A stretch of DNA of 15,554 nucleotides from Deltaproteobacteria bacterium (GTDB taxonomy: Bacteria > Desulfobacterota > Dissulfuribacteria > Dissulfuribacterales > UBA3076), in NCBI GenBank assembly GCA_027004315.1, contig JALTHV010000015.1, forward strand, positions 1 through 15,554. The letters are read 5' to 3'. The stretch's first letter is position 1; each line of letters starts with the position of its first letter. A program made the translations under genes and the position numbers. Shown piece by piece: positions 8,388 to 14,138 of the stretch. Below the pieces are notes generated by a model. The model saw nothing but the letters and a program-made list of their open reading frames with translations, was not told where the DNA came from and searched no databases.

Positions 8388-9428
8388 CTATGCAGCAAGC
8401 TGAATAAACAGAGCTGTAATAAACAGATTAAAGAGAGCAAGAGGAATCAGTGCCTTCCACCCCAGACCCATGACCTGATCATATCTGAAACGGGGTATAG
8501 TCCACCTGACCCACACAAACAACCACAGGAAAAAAGAGACCTTCAAATAAAATATCAGAAAGGAGACTATCCCCCATGATACAGGACCCAAAAACTTACT
8601 TACATCTATATAGGGAATATGCCAGGCACCAAAATATAGTACCACAATCAGACTGGACAGAGTAACCAGATTCACATATTCTCCAAAGAGATAGAGACCC
8701 AACTCCATAGAACCATACTCTGTATGATAGCCTGCAACTATCTCACTTTCTGCCTCAGGCAAATCAAAGGGCACACGATTGGCCTCTGCATATATAGCCA
8801 CCATGAACAAAATAAATCCCAAGGGCTGTTTAAATATCCCCCAGTTCGGGAGAAACCCCAAAAAAGTCCCCTGCTGTGCCAAGGCAATATCTCTCAGGCT
8901 AAAAGTGCCATACACAAACACAATGGCCAGCAAAGCAAGACCCAGAGGCACTTCATAAGAAATCAACTGGGCAGTAGATCTAAGCCCACCTAAGATCGAA
9001 AACTTATTATTAGAACCCCAACCACCTAAGACTATCCCATAGACTGCCAAGGAACCGATAGCAAGTATATAAAGAAATCCTATATTCACATTGGAGACCT
9101 GGAGTATTATCTCTTTTCCACCCAAAACAATCTTGTCACCAAACGGCATCACCGCATAGGCAGAAAAAGCTGGAAGAGCAAAGAGAAGCGGACCTAAACT
9201 CCAGAGTACCTTATGGGCCTTCTTTGGTAAGACCTCTTCCTTGGTAAAGAGCTTGATCCCATCTGCCAGAGGCTGGAAAAGGCCAAATGGACCGGCACGG
9301 TTAGGACCCAGCCTGTCCTGCATCATAGCAGCACCACGCCTTTCCACCCAGGTCATGACGGTAGCAATGAGCAAGACCCATGCCCAGATAAAAACTACCT
9401 TTATAATAGCTATTACCCATCCTTCCAT
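8388..9428 (-). CDS. nuoH: NADH-quinone oxidoreductase subunit H (complex I, quinone-site membrane subunit)
   Basis: NuoH anchors the peripheral arm and forms the membrane part of the quinone chamber. The product is 346 residues with about eight to nine predicted helices. The hallmark first loop is present (VMTWVERRGAAMMQDRLGP followed by NRAGPFGLFQPLADGIKL). Also visible are GLRSTAQLISYEVPLGLALL and the acidic quinone-cavity loop around EANRVPFDLPEAESEIVAGY. The ATG at 9428 follows a very strong AAGGAGGAGG that begins inside the nuoD stop region, 16 bp after the nuoD stop. An upstream TTG in the same frame would overlap nuoD and is not needed. It is followed by nuoI after 12 bp. Confidence 0.96.
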   Translation of the reverse strand: MEGWVIAIIKVVFIWAWVLLIATVMTWVERRGAAMMQDRLGPNRAGPFGLFQPLADGIKLFTKEEVLPKKAHKVLWSLGPLLFALPAFSAYAVMPFGDKIVLGGKEIILQVSNVNIGFLYILAIGSLAVYGIVLGGWGSNNKFSILGGLRSTAQLISYEVPLGLALLAIVFVYGTFSLRDIALAQQGTFLGFLPNWGIFKQPLGFILFMVAIYAEANRVPFDLPEAESEIVAGYHTEYGSMELGLYLFGEYVNLVTLSSLIVVLYFGAWHIPYIDVSKFLGPVSWGIVSFLIFYLKVSFFLWLFVWVRWTIPRFRYDQVMGLGWKALIPLALFNLFITALFIQLAA

Positions 9429-9444
9429 GGGATTGGCCTCCTCC

Positions 9445-10587
9445 TTAGCGATCCAGTTCGCCAGCAACTACGTTGAGACTACTGATACAGGCTATCAAGT
9501 CTGCTATCATCTCCCCCTTAACCAAGTCATTAAAGGCCTGATATATCATATAGCATGGGGGCCTTATCTTGATACGATATGCCTTATTAGAACCATCACT
9601 TCTCACAAAAAAGCCCAACTCCCCATTGGGAGATTCTAAGGCACTATATACTTCACCTACCGGGGGTTTGATGACCTTGGGCACCCTTGCCTTTAAGGGG
9701 GCATCAGCTGGCATTTCTTTATATAACTTGTAGGCCTGATCAATGATCTTGATGGATTCCTCCATCTCTATCATACGCACTTTATAACGATCAAACACGT
9801 CGCCATTCTTCCCTACTGGAACCTCAAAGTCAAATTGGTCATACATACAGTAGGTCTCATCTTTTCTCAGGTCCCGTTTGACTCCACAGGCCCTGAGACA
9901 TGGACCAGTAAAGCCCCAGTTCAGGGCATCTTCTGGAGAAAAGGCACTCACTCCTATCGTACGGTCCATCCAGATACGATTATGAGTAAGGAGCTTCTCT
10001 GTCTCCTCATTGGCCTTTCTGAGATTGGGCTTGAGTTCCCTCCACCTCTCTTCAAAATCGTCAGGCAGATCTGCATCTAGTCCACCAATACGGCCAAAGG
10101 TATTGGTAAGCCTTGCACCATTGTACCACTCAAATATCTCATAGATCTCCTCACGTTGGATAATGAGATAGAAGAAAGGAGTAAAGGCCCCTAGATCCAC
10201 ACCAAGAATCCCTACACAGACCTCATGATCTGCAATCCTGGCCAGTTCCATCATGATGACCCGGACGAGCTGGGCCTTCTCAGGGACCTCAATCCCCATC
10301 AGTTTCTCTACGGCCATCTCATAGGAGACATTATTAGTTATGGCAGAACAGTAATTGAGCCTATCAGTAATGGGAATAAACTGGTGATAAGTGAGACTCT
10401 CTCCCAGTTTCTCAACCCCCCGATGGAGATAGCCTATCTCTGGTTCGGCCTTTACTATAGTCTCTCCATCCGTCACGGTAACTACACGGAGGGTTCCATG
10501 CATGGCCGGATGAGAGGGACCTATATTTATAGTAACTAGTTCACCTAGTCTCTCTTGGTCATTTTGACTGACAGGATCCTGGTTCAC
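9445..10587 (-). CDS. nuoD: NADH-quinone oxidoreductase subunit D (complex I, 49-kDa subunit)
   Basis: NuoD forms, with NuoB and NuoH, the quinone-reduction site near cluster N2. It descends from the large subunit of [NiFe] hydrogenases but lacks the Ni ligands. Visible family landmarks are NIGPSHPAMHGTLRVV at the N-terminus, EIGYLHRGVEKL, TDRLNYCSAITNN (with the Tyr expected near the quinone headgroup), GIEVPEKAQLVRVIMMEL, and the closing GELDR. The likely start is a GTG at 10587, preceded by AGGAGGGGAG, giving 380 residues. Extending to 10680 would overlap nuoC by more than 80 bp with unrelated sequence. NuoC and NuoD are separate proteins here, unlike the fused NuoCD of E. coli. Confidence 0.95.
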   Translation of the reverse strand: MNQDPVSQNDQERLGELVTINIGPSHPAMHGTLRVVTVTDGETIVKAEPEIGYLHRGVEKLGESLTYHQFIPITDRLNYCSAITNNVSYEMAVEKLMGIEVPEKAQLVRVIMMELARIADHEVCVGILGVDLGAFTPFFYLIIQREEIYEIFEWYNGARLTNTFGRIGGLDADLPDDFEERWRELKPNLRKANEETEKLLTHNRIWMDRTIGVSAFSPEDALNWGFTGPCLRACGVKRDLRKDETYCMYDQFDFEVPVGKNGDVFDRYKVRMIEMEESIKIIDQAYKLYKEMPADAPLKARVPKVIKPPVGEVYSALESPNGELGFFVRSDGSNKAYRIKIRPPCYMIYQAFNDLVKGEMIADLIACISSLNVVAGELDR

Positions 10588-10597
10588 GTCTCCCCTC

Positions 10598-11155
10598 CTA
10601 TTCACCATATACCAAGTGACGCTCTTCGCCACGGCCTTCCAGGGGATAGTCCTTACGAAGCGGATATGCAGGAAATTCATCCCACATCAAGAGTCTCTTG
10701 AGATTGGGATGGCCCTTAAAGCGCAGACCAAACATATCAAATGCCTCCCTCTCAGGCCAATTTGCAGCCTTCCATATAGAGGTCACGCTGTCGACCTCCA
10801 TGTCATCTTCTGCAACACGAATCTTTACCTGTAGACGCTCTGTACGCTTGAGAGACAGGAGCAGATAGATGACCTCAAAACGGGGAGGCGATGGGCCTTT
10901 CTCTTTTTTTGCCTCTGTATCCTCACCCTCTGGCTTCTTCTTGGGCTTCTGCTTTTCATAGAAAGCAAGATTATCTACCCCCAATACGTCACTCAAAAAA
11001 TCAAATTCAAGATCAGGAGTATCCTTCAAGAGATGCATCACATCAAGCAGACGTGTCTTTGGGACCTCCACACTGAGATCACCCCGACACTCAGTCATGG
11101 CTACCATCAGACCCTCTGGCCCAAGACATTTTTCTACTCTCTCCCTAAGATCCAT
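10598..11155 (-). CDS. nuoC: NADH-quinone oxidoreductase subunit C (complex I, 30-kDa subunit) with charged insert
   Basis: NuoC is a hydrophilic-arm subunit that packs on NuoD and helps shape the connecting module. It has 185 residues. The family signature is complete at about residues 129-155: KAANWPEREAFDMFGLRFKGHP followed by NLKRLLMWDEFPAYPLRKDYP. The N-terminal part includes FDFLSDVLGVDNL. Between this and FEVIYLLLSL lies an insert at about 68-91, KQKPKKKPEGEDTEAKKEKG and more. It is almost all Lys, Glu and Pro, and usual NuoC proteins have only a short turn there. The ATG at 11155 lies 1 nt after the nuoB stop, so translation is probably coupled. The signature makes the call firm. Confidence 0.95.
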   Translation of the reverse strand: MDLRERVEKCLGPEGLMVAMTECRGDLSVEVPKTRLLDVMHLLKDTPDLEFDFLSDVLGVDNLAFYEKQKPKKKPEGEDTEAKKEKGPSPPRFEVIYLLLSLKRTERLQVKIRVAEDDMEVDSVTSIWKAANWPEREAFDMFGLRFKGHPNLKRLLMWDEFPAYPLRKDYPLEGRGEERHLVYGE

Positions 11156-11156
11156 A

Positions 11157-11669
11157 TCAGTACCCTACCAAGAAATCACTATAACGCTTATGCAATATAG
11201 GATGACTCTTCTCAATCTTTTTAATGAGCATCCCTAGGGCCTGTAATAAGGCCTCAGGCCTGGGAGGACACCCCGGGATATAGACATCCACTGGTATTAC
11301 CTTATCTATACCCTGAAGAGTGGAATAGGTCCTAAAGACTCCTCCACTACAGGCACAGGCCCCCATGGCAATGACCCATTTGGGCGCAGCCATCTGCTCA
11401 TATATCCTCTTGAGTATAGGGACCATCTTTAACGTTATAGTCCCTGCCTCTATCAATACATCTGCCTGACGTGGGGAAAAGCTTGGACGCTCTGCACCGA
11501 ATCTTGCCATATCATACCCCGATGCCAGGGCACACATCATCTCAATGCCACAACAAGCGGTACCATAGGGAAGAGGCCAAGGTGATCTTTTACGCCCCCA
11601 GTTGATCAGCCACTCCAACTTGGTAGCTATCCACCCACCACCATTATATGCCTGAACGTCTTCTCCCAT
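11157..11669 (-). CDS. nuoB: NADH-quinone oxidoreductase subunit B (complex I, cluster N2 subunit)
   Basis: NuoB binds the terminal [4Fe-4S] cluster N2 that reduces quinone. All four ligands are present with family spacing: tandem C39-C40 in PYGTACCGIEM, C105 in MGACACSGG, and C134 in YIPGCPPRPEAL. The spacing of 65 residues from the tandem pair to the third Cys, and 29 to the fourth, equals that in Thermus Nqo6. It has 170 residues, which is normal. The ATG at 11669 follows AAGGGAG, which overlaps the nuoA stop codon, with a spacer of 6-7 A/T bases. nuoA ends 12 bp upstream. Confidence 0.97.
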   Translation of the reverse strand: MGEDVQAYNGGGWIATKLEWLINWGRKRSPWPLPYGTACCGIEMMCALASGYDMARFGAERPSFSPRQADVLIEAGTITLKMVPILKRIYEQMAAPKWVIAMGACACSGGVFRTYSTLQGIDKVIPVDVYIPGCPPRPEALLQALGMLIKKIEKSHPILHKRYSDFLVGY

Positions 11670-11681
11670 AAAAAATCTCCC

Positions 11682-12047
11682 TTAATCCCAATCAATAGCA
11701 CCTCTCTTTATGGCATAAACAAGACCTGCCAACAAAATCGTTACAAAAACAAATATCTCAAAAAAGATGCCCCAACCATTATGGACCATACTAGAATACC
11801 TGATGCCCAGAGGATAGACTAGGACCGTTTCGAGATCAAATATCAGGAACAGAACCGCTACAAGATAATATTTAATACTATAGCGATTGTGAGCAGCAGC
11901 TAAAAGCGGGACACCACACTCATATGTAGTGGCCTTAGTAGGAGTAGGACGAAAAGGCCCAAGTGCTTTAGATATGAGGTACATGCCGCCTACCCCTATA
12001 AACGACATGCCAAGATACATGACGATGGTCTCAAAACCGCTCATCAT
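11682..12047 (-). CDS. nuoA: NADH-quinone oxidoreductase subunit A (complex I)
   Basis: NuoA is a three-helix membrane subunit near the quinone chamber whose first loop is mobile during turnover. It has 121 residues. Landmarks are TTYECGVPLL (the loop with the conserved Glu-Cys-Gly), YYLVAVLFLIFDLETVLVYP (helix 2 with the conserved acidic FDLE) and a third helix before a basic tail. The start at 12047 is the first of two tandem ATGs and has GGAGGG upstream with a 7-nt spacer. It is the first gene of the operon, with a roughly 160-nt leader if the promoter at 12216-12242 is used. Confidence 0.96.
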   Translation of the reverse strand: MMSGFETIVMYLGMSFIGVGGMYLISKALGPFRPTPTKATTYECGVPLLAAAHNRYSIKYYLVAVLFLIFDLETVLVYPLGIRYSSMVHNGWGIFFEIFVFVTILLAGLVYAIKRGAIDWD

Positions 12048-12215
12048 GTCAAAACCCTCCTCTCAAATCAGATTACAAGACCACTCTGACATACAAAATT
12101 CTAAAACTAGATCCAAGATCACCCCAGATACAGACTTATTTAGGATAAATTTTTAATCTCTAACACTATAGCTATATCTAGACTTAATCTAAGATCAAAA
12201 ACATTATTTGAACGA

Positions 12216-12242
12216 ATTATCACAAGACATCCCGGCTGTCAA
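12216..12242 (-). promoter_or_regulatory. candidate sigma70 promoter of the nuo operon
   Basis: On the minus strand a perfect TTGACA (-35, 12237-12242) is followed by GATAAT (-10, 12216-12221; 5 of 6 consensus bases) with a short 15-nt spacer, and TG two bases before the -10. The spacer is below the usual 17 nt; a weaker reading uses TAATTC at 17 nt. A second, poorer pair (TTGATC / TATAGC, 16-nt spacer) lies closer to nuoA. The rest of 12048-12215 is an AT-rich leader in which I see no ORF; it holds only a 10-bp palindrome TATAGCTATA at 12167-12176. Confidence 0.45.
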
Positions 12243-12251
12243 GACAAAAAA

Positions 12252-12261
12252 TGAACGTTCA
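12252..12261. promoter_or_regulatory. 10-bp palindrome, possible operator upstream of nuo promoter
   Basis: TGAACGTTCA is a perfect dyad at 12252-12261, about 10 bp upstream of the nuo -35 box. It directly abuts the hairpin at 12261-12290. Symmetric sites of this shape are typical for dimeric regulators (for example TetR-type), but no regulator can be named from sequence. Confidence 0.3.
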
Positions 12262-12290
12262 CTCAGTAAAACCCAAAACTATTACTGAGT
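12261..12290 (-). terminator. hairpin after the 72-aa gene, possible terminator
   Basis: ACTCAGTAA (12261-12269) and TTACTGAGT (12282-12290) form a perfect 9-bp stem around a 12-nt loop. It lies about 20 bp after the stop of the minus-strand small gene. A run of six T follows roughly 10 nt beyond the stem on that strand, interrupted by the palindrome at 12252-12261. It could separate that gene from the nuo operon, or be part of a regulatory site. Confidence 0.4.
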
Positions 12291-12310
12291 CCCTATCTGC
12301 TGGGATTATA

Positions 12311-12529
12311 TCAACTAACATCATAGCCCGATACGGCAGATGCAACCGCCCTGTGTATAGCCTCAAAGACCTCTTCAAACGACTCGGGCGTGAGCTTCCC
12401 TACCTCTATAAATTTTATTACTATTTCCTTTGTCATCTTGAGGACTAGCTCCTCTTCACGGAGCTTAACACTAGAACGGGAGTCTCTATCTTTTTGTTTC
12501 TGTTGAAGATCAGACATTTTCACCGGCAT
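12311..12529 (-). CDS. small conserved-looking helical protein, 72 aa, function unknown
   Basis: The product is a charged, helical protein. An Arg/Lys/Gln-rich N-terminus (residues 1-25) precedes a compact core EEELVLKMTKEIVIKFIEVG followed by KLTPESFEEVFEAIHRAV. The 'MTKEIVIKFIE.G.L.P..F.EVF..I' pattern resembles short deltaproteobacterial proteins related to the N-terminal part of MucR/Ros regulators, but there is no zinc-finger half here. That link is recollection, not proof. The start is uncertain: ATG at 12529 has no clear Shine-Dalgarno site, and the internal ATG at 12517 (MSDLQQ) has only GGTGA too close. It lies between tRNA-Ala and the nuo promoter on the same strand, with hairpins on either side, and is probably its own transcription unit or co-transcribed with the tRNA. 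Confidence 0.65.
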   Translation of the reverse strand: MPVKMSDLQQKQKDRDSRSSVKLREEELVLKMTKEIVIKFIEVGKLTPESFEEVFEAIHRAVASAVSGYDVS

Positions 12530-12628
12530 AACAGATTGTTTACCGAACCTAACTATAGTCTATCAAATAATAAGGCCCCTACCGACGAAGAAGGTCAATT
12601 TTTCAACAGCAGGAGCCCCTCCTATAGG

Positions 12629-12645
12629 AAAAACCCAAAGGGCTC
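12629..12645 (-). terminator. possible terminator of tRNA-Ala
   Basis: On the minus strand AGCCC-TTT-GGGTT (12632-12644) makes a short stem and runs into five T (12629-12633), about 25 nt after the tRNA 3' end. The same bases can form a competing larger fold, with GAGCCC at 12640-12645 pairing to GGGCTC at 12613-12618 around a TCCTATAGGA dyad. The stem is short, so confidence is modest. Confidence 0.35.
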
Positions 12646-12668
12646 ACCCCATAGTAACCTTCACATTT

Positions 12669-12744
<76 letters not shown>

Positions 12745-12756
12745 GCAGGCAGACTT

Positions 12757-12785
12757 TTATTAACATGCCGATCTATTAACGTCAA
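12757..12785 (-). promoter_or_regulatory. candidate promoter of tRNA-Ala
   Basis: On the minus strand TTGACG (12780-12785) and TAATAA (12757-12762) are 17 nt apart. A GC-rich stretch between the -10 and the tRNA start is the kind of discriminator seen in stringently controlled stable-RNA promoters. The -10 is a weak match. The bases around the -35 (TTGTCTTGAC) are identical to those at the nuo promoter. Confidence 0.45.
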
Positions 12786-12842
12786 GACAAGGGACCAAAC
12801 AGATTTATAAAAAACTGTAGGTCCCTGATTCAGTAAAAATCT

Positions 12843-12947
12843 GTAAATTCTCAATAAGTCCTGGCAATACAGTGTTTCCCCTCACCTAAACTCTCTCCCC
12901 TGGGGGAGAGGGCAGGGTGTTTCTTTTTCCAACATGCTCTCACCTTG
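12843..12947 (+). repeat. degenerate relative of the right-hand MITE (left-end remnant)
   Basis: The segment opens with GTAAATTCTCAA, matching 11 of 12 bases of the MITE terminus at 13747, and continues AATAAGTCCTGGCAA, which resembles the MITE right end read in reverse. At 12913-12943 a 31-nt block matches the MITE at 13790-13820 in 29 positions. Between them is an extra palindrome, CTCTCCCC-TG-GGGGAGAG at 12893-12910, of the type dispersed in many proteobacterial genomes. I find no matching right terminus and no target duplication before the peroxiredoxin gene, so this is a truncated or rearranged copy. The 12745-12842 stretch to its left holds only the tRNA promoter. Confidence 0.7.
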
Positions 12948-12971
12948 CATCTTCGGCAAACTTGCGAGCTA

Positions 12972-12977
12972 TATAAT
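12972..12977 (+). promoter_or_regulatory. possible -10 box of the peroxiredoxin gene
   Basis: A perfect TATAAT lies 112 bp upstream of the peroxiredoxin ATG and just beyond the repeat remnant. No good -35 is seen at 16-18 bp (TTGCAT is 21 bp away), so activation or a different sigma factor would be needed if it is used. Confidence 0.3.
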
Positions 12978-12988
12978 TTGGGATTATG

Positions 12989-13024
12989 TACTGGATTCTG
13001 AGAGAGTGGACTCAGGATCCAGTA
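12989..13024. repeat. 14-bp inverted repeat in the peroxiredoxin leader
   Basis: TACTGGATTCTGAG (12989-13002) and CTCAGGATCCAGTA (13011-13024) pair over 14 bp, with a single G-U in RNA, around an 8-nt loop. It lies between the TATAAT and the ribosome site. There is no following T-run, so it is not a standard terminator; it may be an operator, a leader hairpin or a dispersed repeat. Confidence 0.6.
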
Positions 13025-13088
13025 TAGTTGCGTATCATGTTGGCAGCCGTAAGAAGGAAGCATAAGAATCATCAAAGGAGACAAAATC

Positions 13089-13739
13089 ATGGAAGAAACA
13101 AAAATGAACATGCCGTTACTTGGGGATGCGTTTCCAGAGTTAAAAGTTCAGACAACTCACGGGCCAATGGATTTACCTAGTGACATGAAAGGAAAATGGT
13201 TCGTCCTGTTCAGCCATCCGGCTGACTTTACGCCTGTTTGTACAACAGAGTTTGTAGCTTTTCAAAAAAGATATAAGGAATTTGAGGAGCTCGGCTGTAG
13301 CTTAATTGGCATGTCAATCGACCAAGTCTTTTCACATATCAAGTGGATTGAGTGGATCAAGACAAAACTTGACGTCGAAATCAAATTCCCAATAGTCGCT
13401 GCCAATGATTCAGTTGCCCTAAAACTTGGCATGTTACATCCCAGTAAAGGAACCAACACGGTGCGTGCAGTGTTTATCGTTGACCCCGAGAGCAAAGTAC
13501 GTCTCATTATGTACTACCCGCAAGAAGTGGGTAGGAATATAGATGAAATTATCCGTGTCGTCAAAGCACTGCAAATTTCTGATCGACAGGGTGCAGTTGC
13601 CGCCGGATGGCCAAATAATGAACTGATTGGTGACAGAATTATAGTTCCACCAGCAACGAATGAAAAAGATGCCCAAAAACGCCCAGATGAATATGAATGT
13701 TTTGATTGGTGGTTCTGTCATAAGCCTCTAGAAAAATAG
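13089..13739 (+). CDS. peroxiredoxin, Prx6 family, archaeal/hyperthermophile type
   Basis: This thiol peroxidase reduces H2O2 and organic peroxides in the cytoplasm. It has 216 residues. The peroxidatic site PADFTPVC (P44, T48, C51) and the activating R126 (TNTVRAVF) are intact. Two further cysteines, C204 and C210, are near the C-terminus in YECFDWWFC, six residues apart. This is the arrangement of archaeal Prx6 enzymes such as that of Aeropyrum pernix, where the first of the pair acts as resolving cysteine. The FDWWFCHK ending and WPNNELIGDRIIVPPA linker are also typical. The start at 13089 follows AAGGAG with an 8-nt spacer; a second in-frame ATG six codons in (KMNMPL) is less likely. It is a single gene, flanked by related repeats, with the MITE target duplication starting at the last base of its TAG stop. 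Confidence 0.93.
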   Translation: MEETKMNMPLLGDAFPELKVQTTHGPMDLPSDMKGKWFVLFSHPADFTPVCTTEFVAFQKRYKEFEELGCSLIGMSIDQVFSHIKWIEWIKTKLDVEIKFPIVAANDSVALKLGMLHPSKGTNTVRAVFIVDPESKVRLIMYYPQEVGRNIDEIIRVVKALQISDRQGAVAAGWPNNELIGDRIIVPPATNEKDAQKRPDEYECFDWWFCHKPLEK

Positions 13740-13746
13740 AGCTAAT
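13739..13746. repeat. left copy of MITE target-site duplication
   Basis: GAGCTAAT lies directly before the left MITE end and recurs directly after its right end at 13999-14006. It begins at the final G of the peroxiredoxin stop codon. Confidence 0.85.
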
Positions 13747-13998
13747 GTAACTTCTCAATAAGTGGAGGCTTCATTTTGGTAACCGATCACAGGGTGCTTC
13801 TTTTTCCAACATGCTCTCGCCCCTTGTTTTCTGAGGTTTTTGCAGCATAGGACCCTCCCTGTTCTCCTCCGCTGCGCTCCGGAGCCAGGGTTTCCAATGC
13901 TGCAAAAACCAAGAAAACTACAGGGCTAACGCAAATCGTTTCCAAAAGAAGCACCCTGTGATCGGTTACATCGAAGTTGCCAGGACTTGAGAAGTTAC
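13747..13998. mobile_element. 252-bp MITE, probably IS66-family-derived
   Basis: This is a non-coding element bounded by perfect 12-bp terminal inverted repeats (GTAACTTCTCAA at 13747-13758; complement at 13987-13998) and flanked by 8-bp direct repeats GAGCTAAT. Inside, two more perfect inverted pairs are nested: a 26-bp pair at 13779-13804 / 13944-13969 and a 14-bp pair at 13835-13848 / 13897-13910. There is also a CTCCG...CGGAG stem at the centre. Nearly the whole element can fold into one long hairpin. No ORF of useful size is present. A GTAA terminus with an 8-bp duplication is characteristic of IS66-family elements, so it was probably moved in trans by such a transposase, none of which is in this window. 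The perfect duplication suggests a fairly recent insertion. Confidence 0.85.
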
Positions 13999-14006
13999 GA
14001 GCTAAT
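13999..14006. repeat. right copy of MITE target-site duplication
   Basis: GAGCTAAT directly abuts the right terminus of the MITE and is identical to 13739-13746. Confidence 0.85.
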
Positions 14007-14007
14007 C

Positions 14008-14039
14008 AGGTAAAGGAGGGGAAGGACCCGCCTTTACCT
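14008..14039 (+). terminator. hairpin, probably the original 3' end of the peroxiredoxin transcript
   Basis: AGGTAAAGG (14008-14016) pairs perfectly with CCTTTACCT (14031-14039) around a 14-nt loop that adds a GGG/CCC. Without the MITE and one duplication copy it would start about 8 bp after the peroxiredoxin stop. There is no T-run, so it may act as a 3' stabilising hairpin or weak terminator. Confidence 0.4.
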
Positions 14040-14061
14040 TCTCCGATTCAGTCCGGAAATT

Positions 14062-14100
14062 ATCTTGGGCACCAAGATGGTACATCCAACTAGGATGCCC
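14062..14100. terminator. hairpin cluster between convergent peroxiredoxin and wzz genes
   Basis: ATCTTGG (14062-14068) and CCAAGAT (14072-14078) form a tight 7-bp stem with a 3-nt loop. An overlapping alternative pairs GGGCA at 14067-14071 with TGCCC at 14096-14100. It lies about 40-75 bp past the stop of the minus-strand gene and downstream of the plus-strand gene. It may help end either transcript; there is only a short T-run. On the minus strand, T-rich runs also directly follow the wzz stop (14104-14130). Confidence 0.3.
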
Positions 14101-14138
14101 TGTGTAAAACGAAAAAATAAATGTCTAAAAATTTGCCT

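Noticed and set aside
7899..8579. 226-codon plus-strand ORF
   Set aside because: It runs antisense across the nuoI/nuoH junction, where the minus-strand frames carry conserved Fe-S and NuoH sequence. Its product is low-quality and has no motif.
9445..10680. Longer nuoD start giving 411 residues
   Set aside because: The extra 31 residues overlap nuoC and do not resemble NuoD. The GTG at 10587 has a strong ribosome site.
12148..12230. Riboswitch or leader peptide in the nuoA leader
   Set aside because: Only short AT-rich dyads are visible; no conserved aptamer-like GC stems or plausible leader ORF were found.
12851..13111. 86-codon minus-strand ORF upstream of the peroxiredoxin
   Set aside because: It crosses the repeat remnant and the leader hairpin and reads repeat sequence.
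12843..13998. Composite transposon carrying the peroxiredoxin gene between two repeat copies
   Set aside because: The right element has its own 8-bp duplication on both of its ends and the left copy lacks an intact right end. The two did not move together as one unit.
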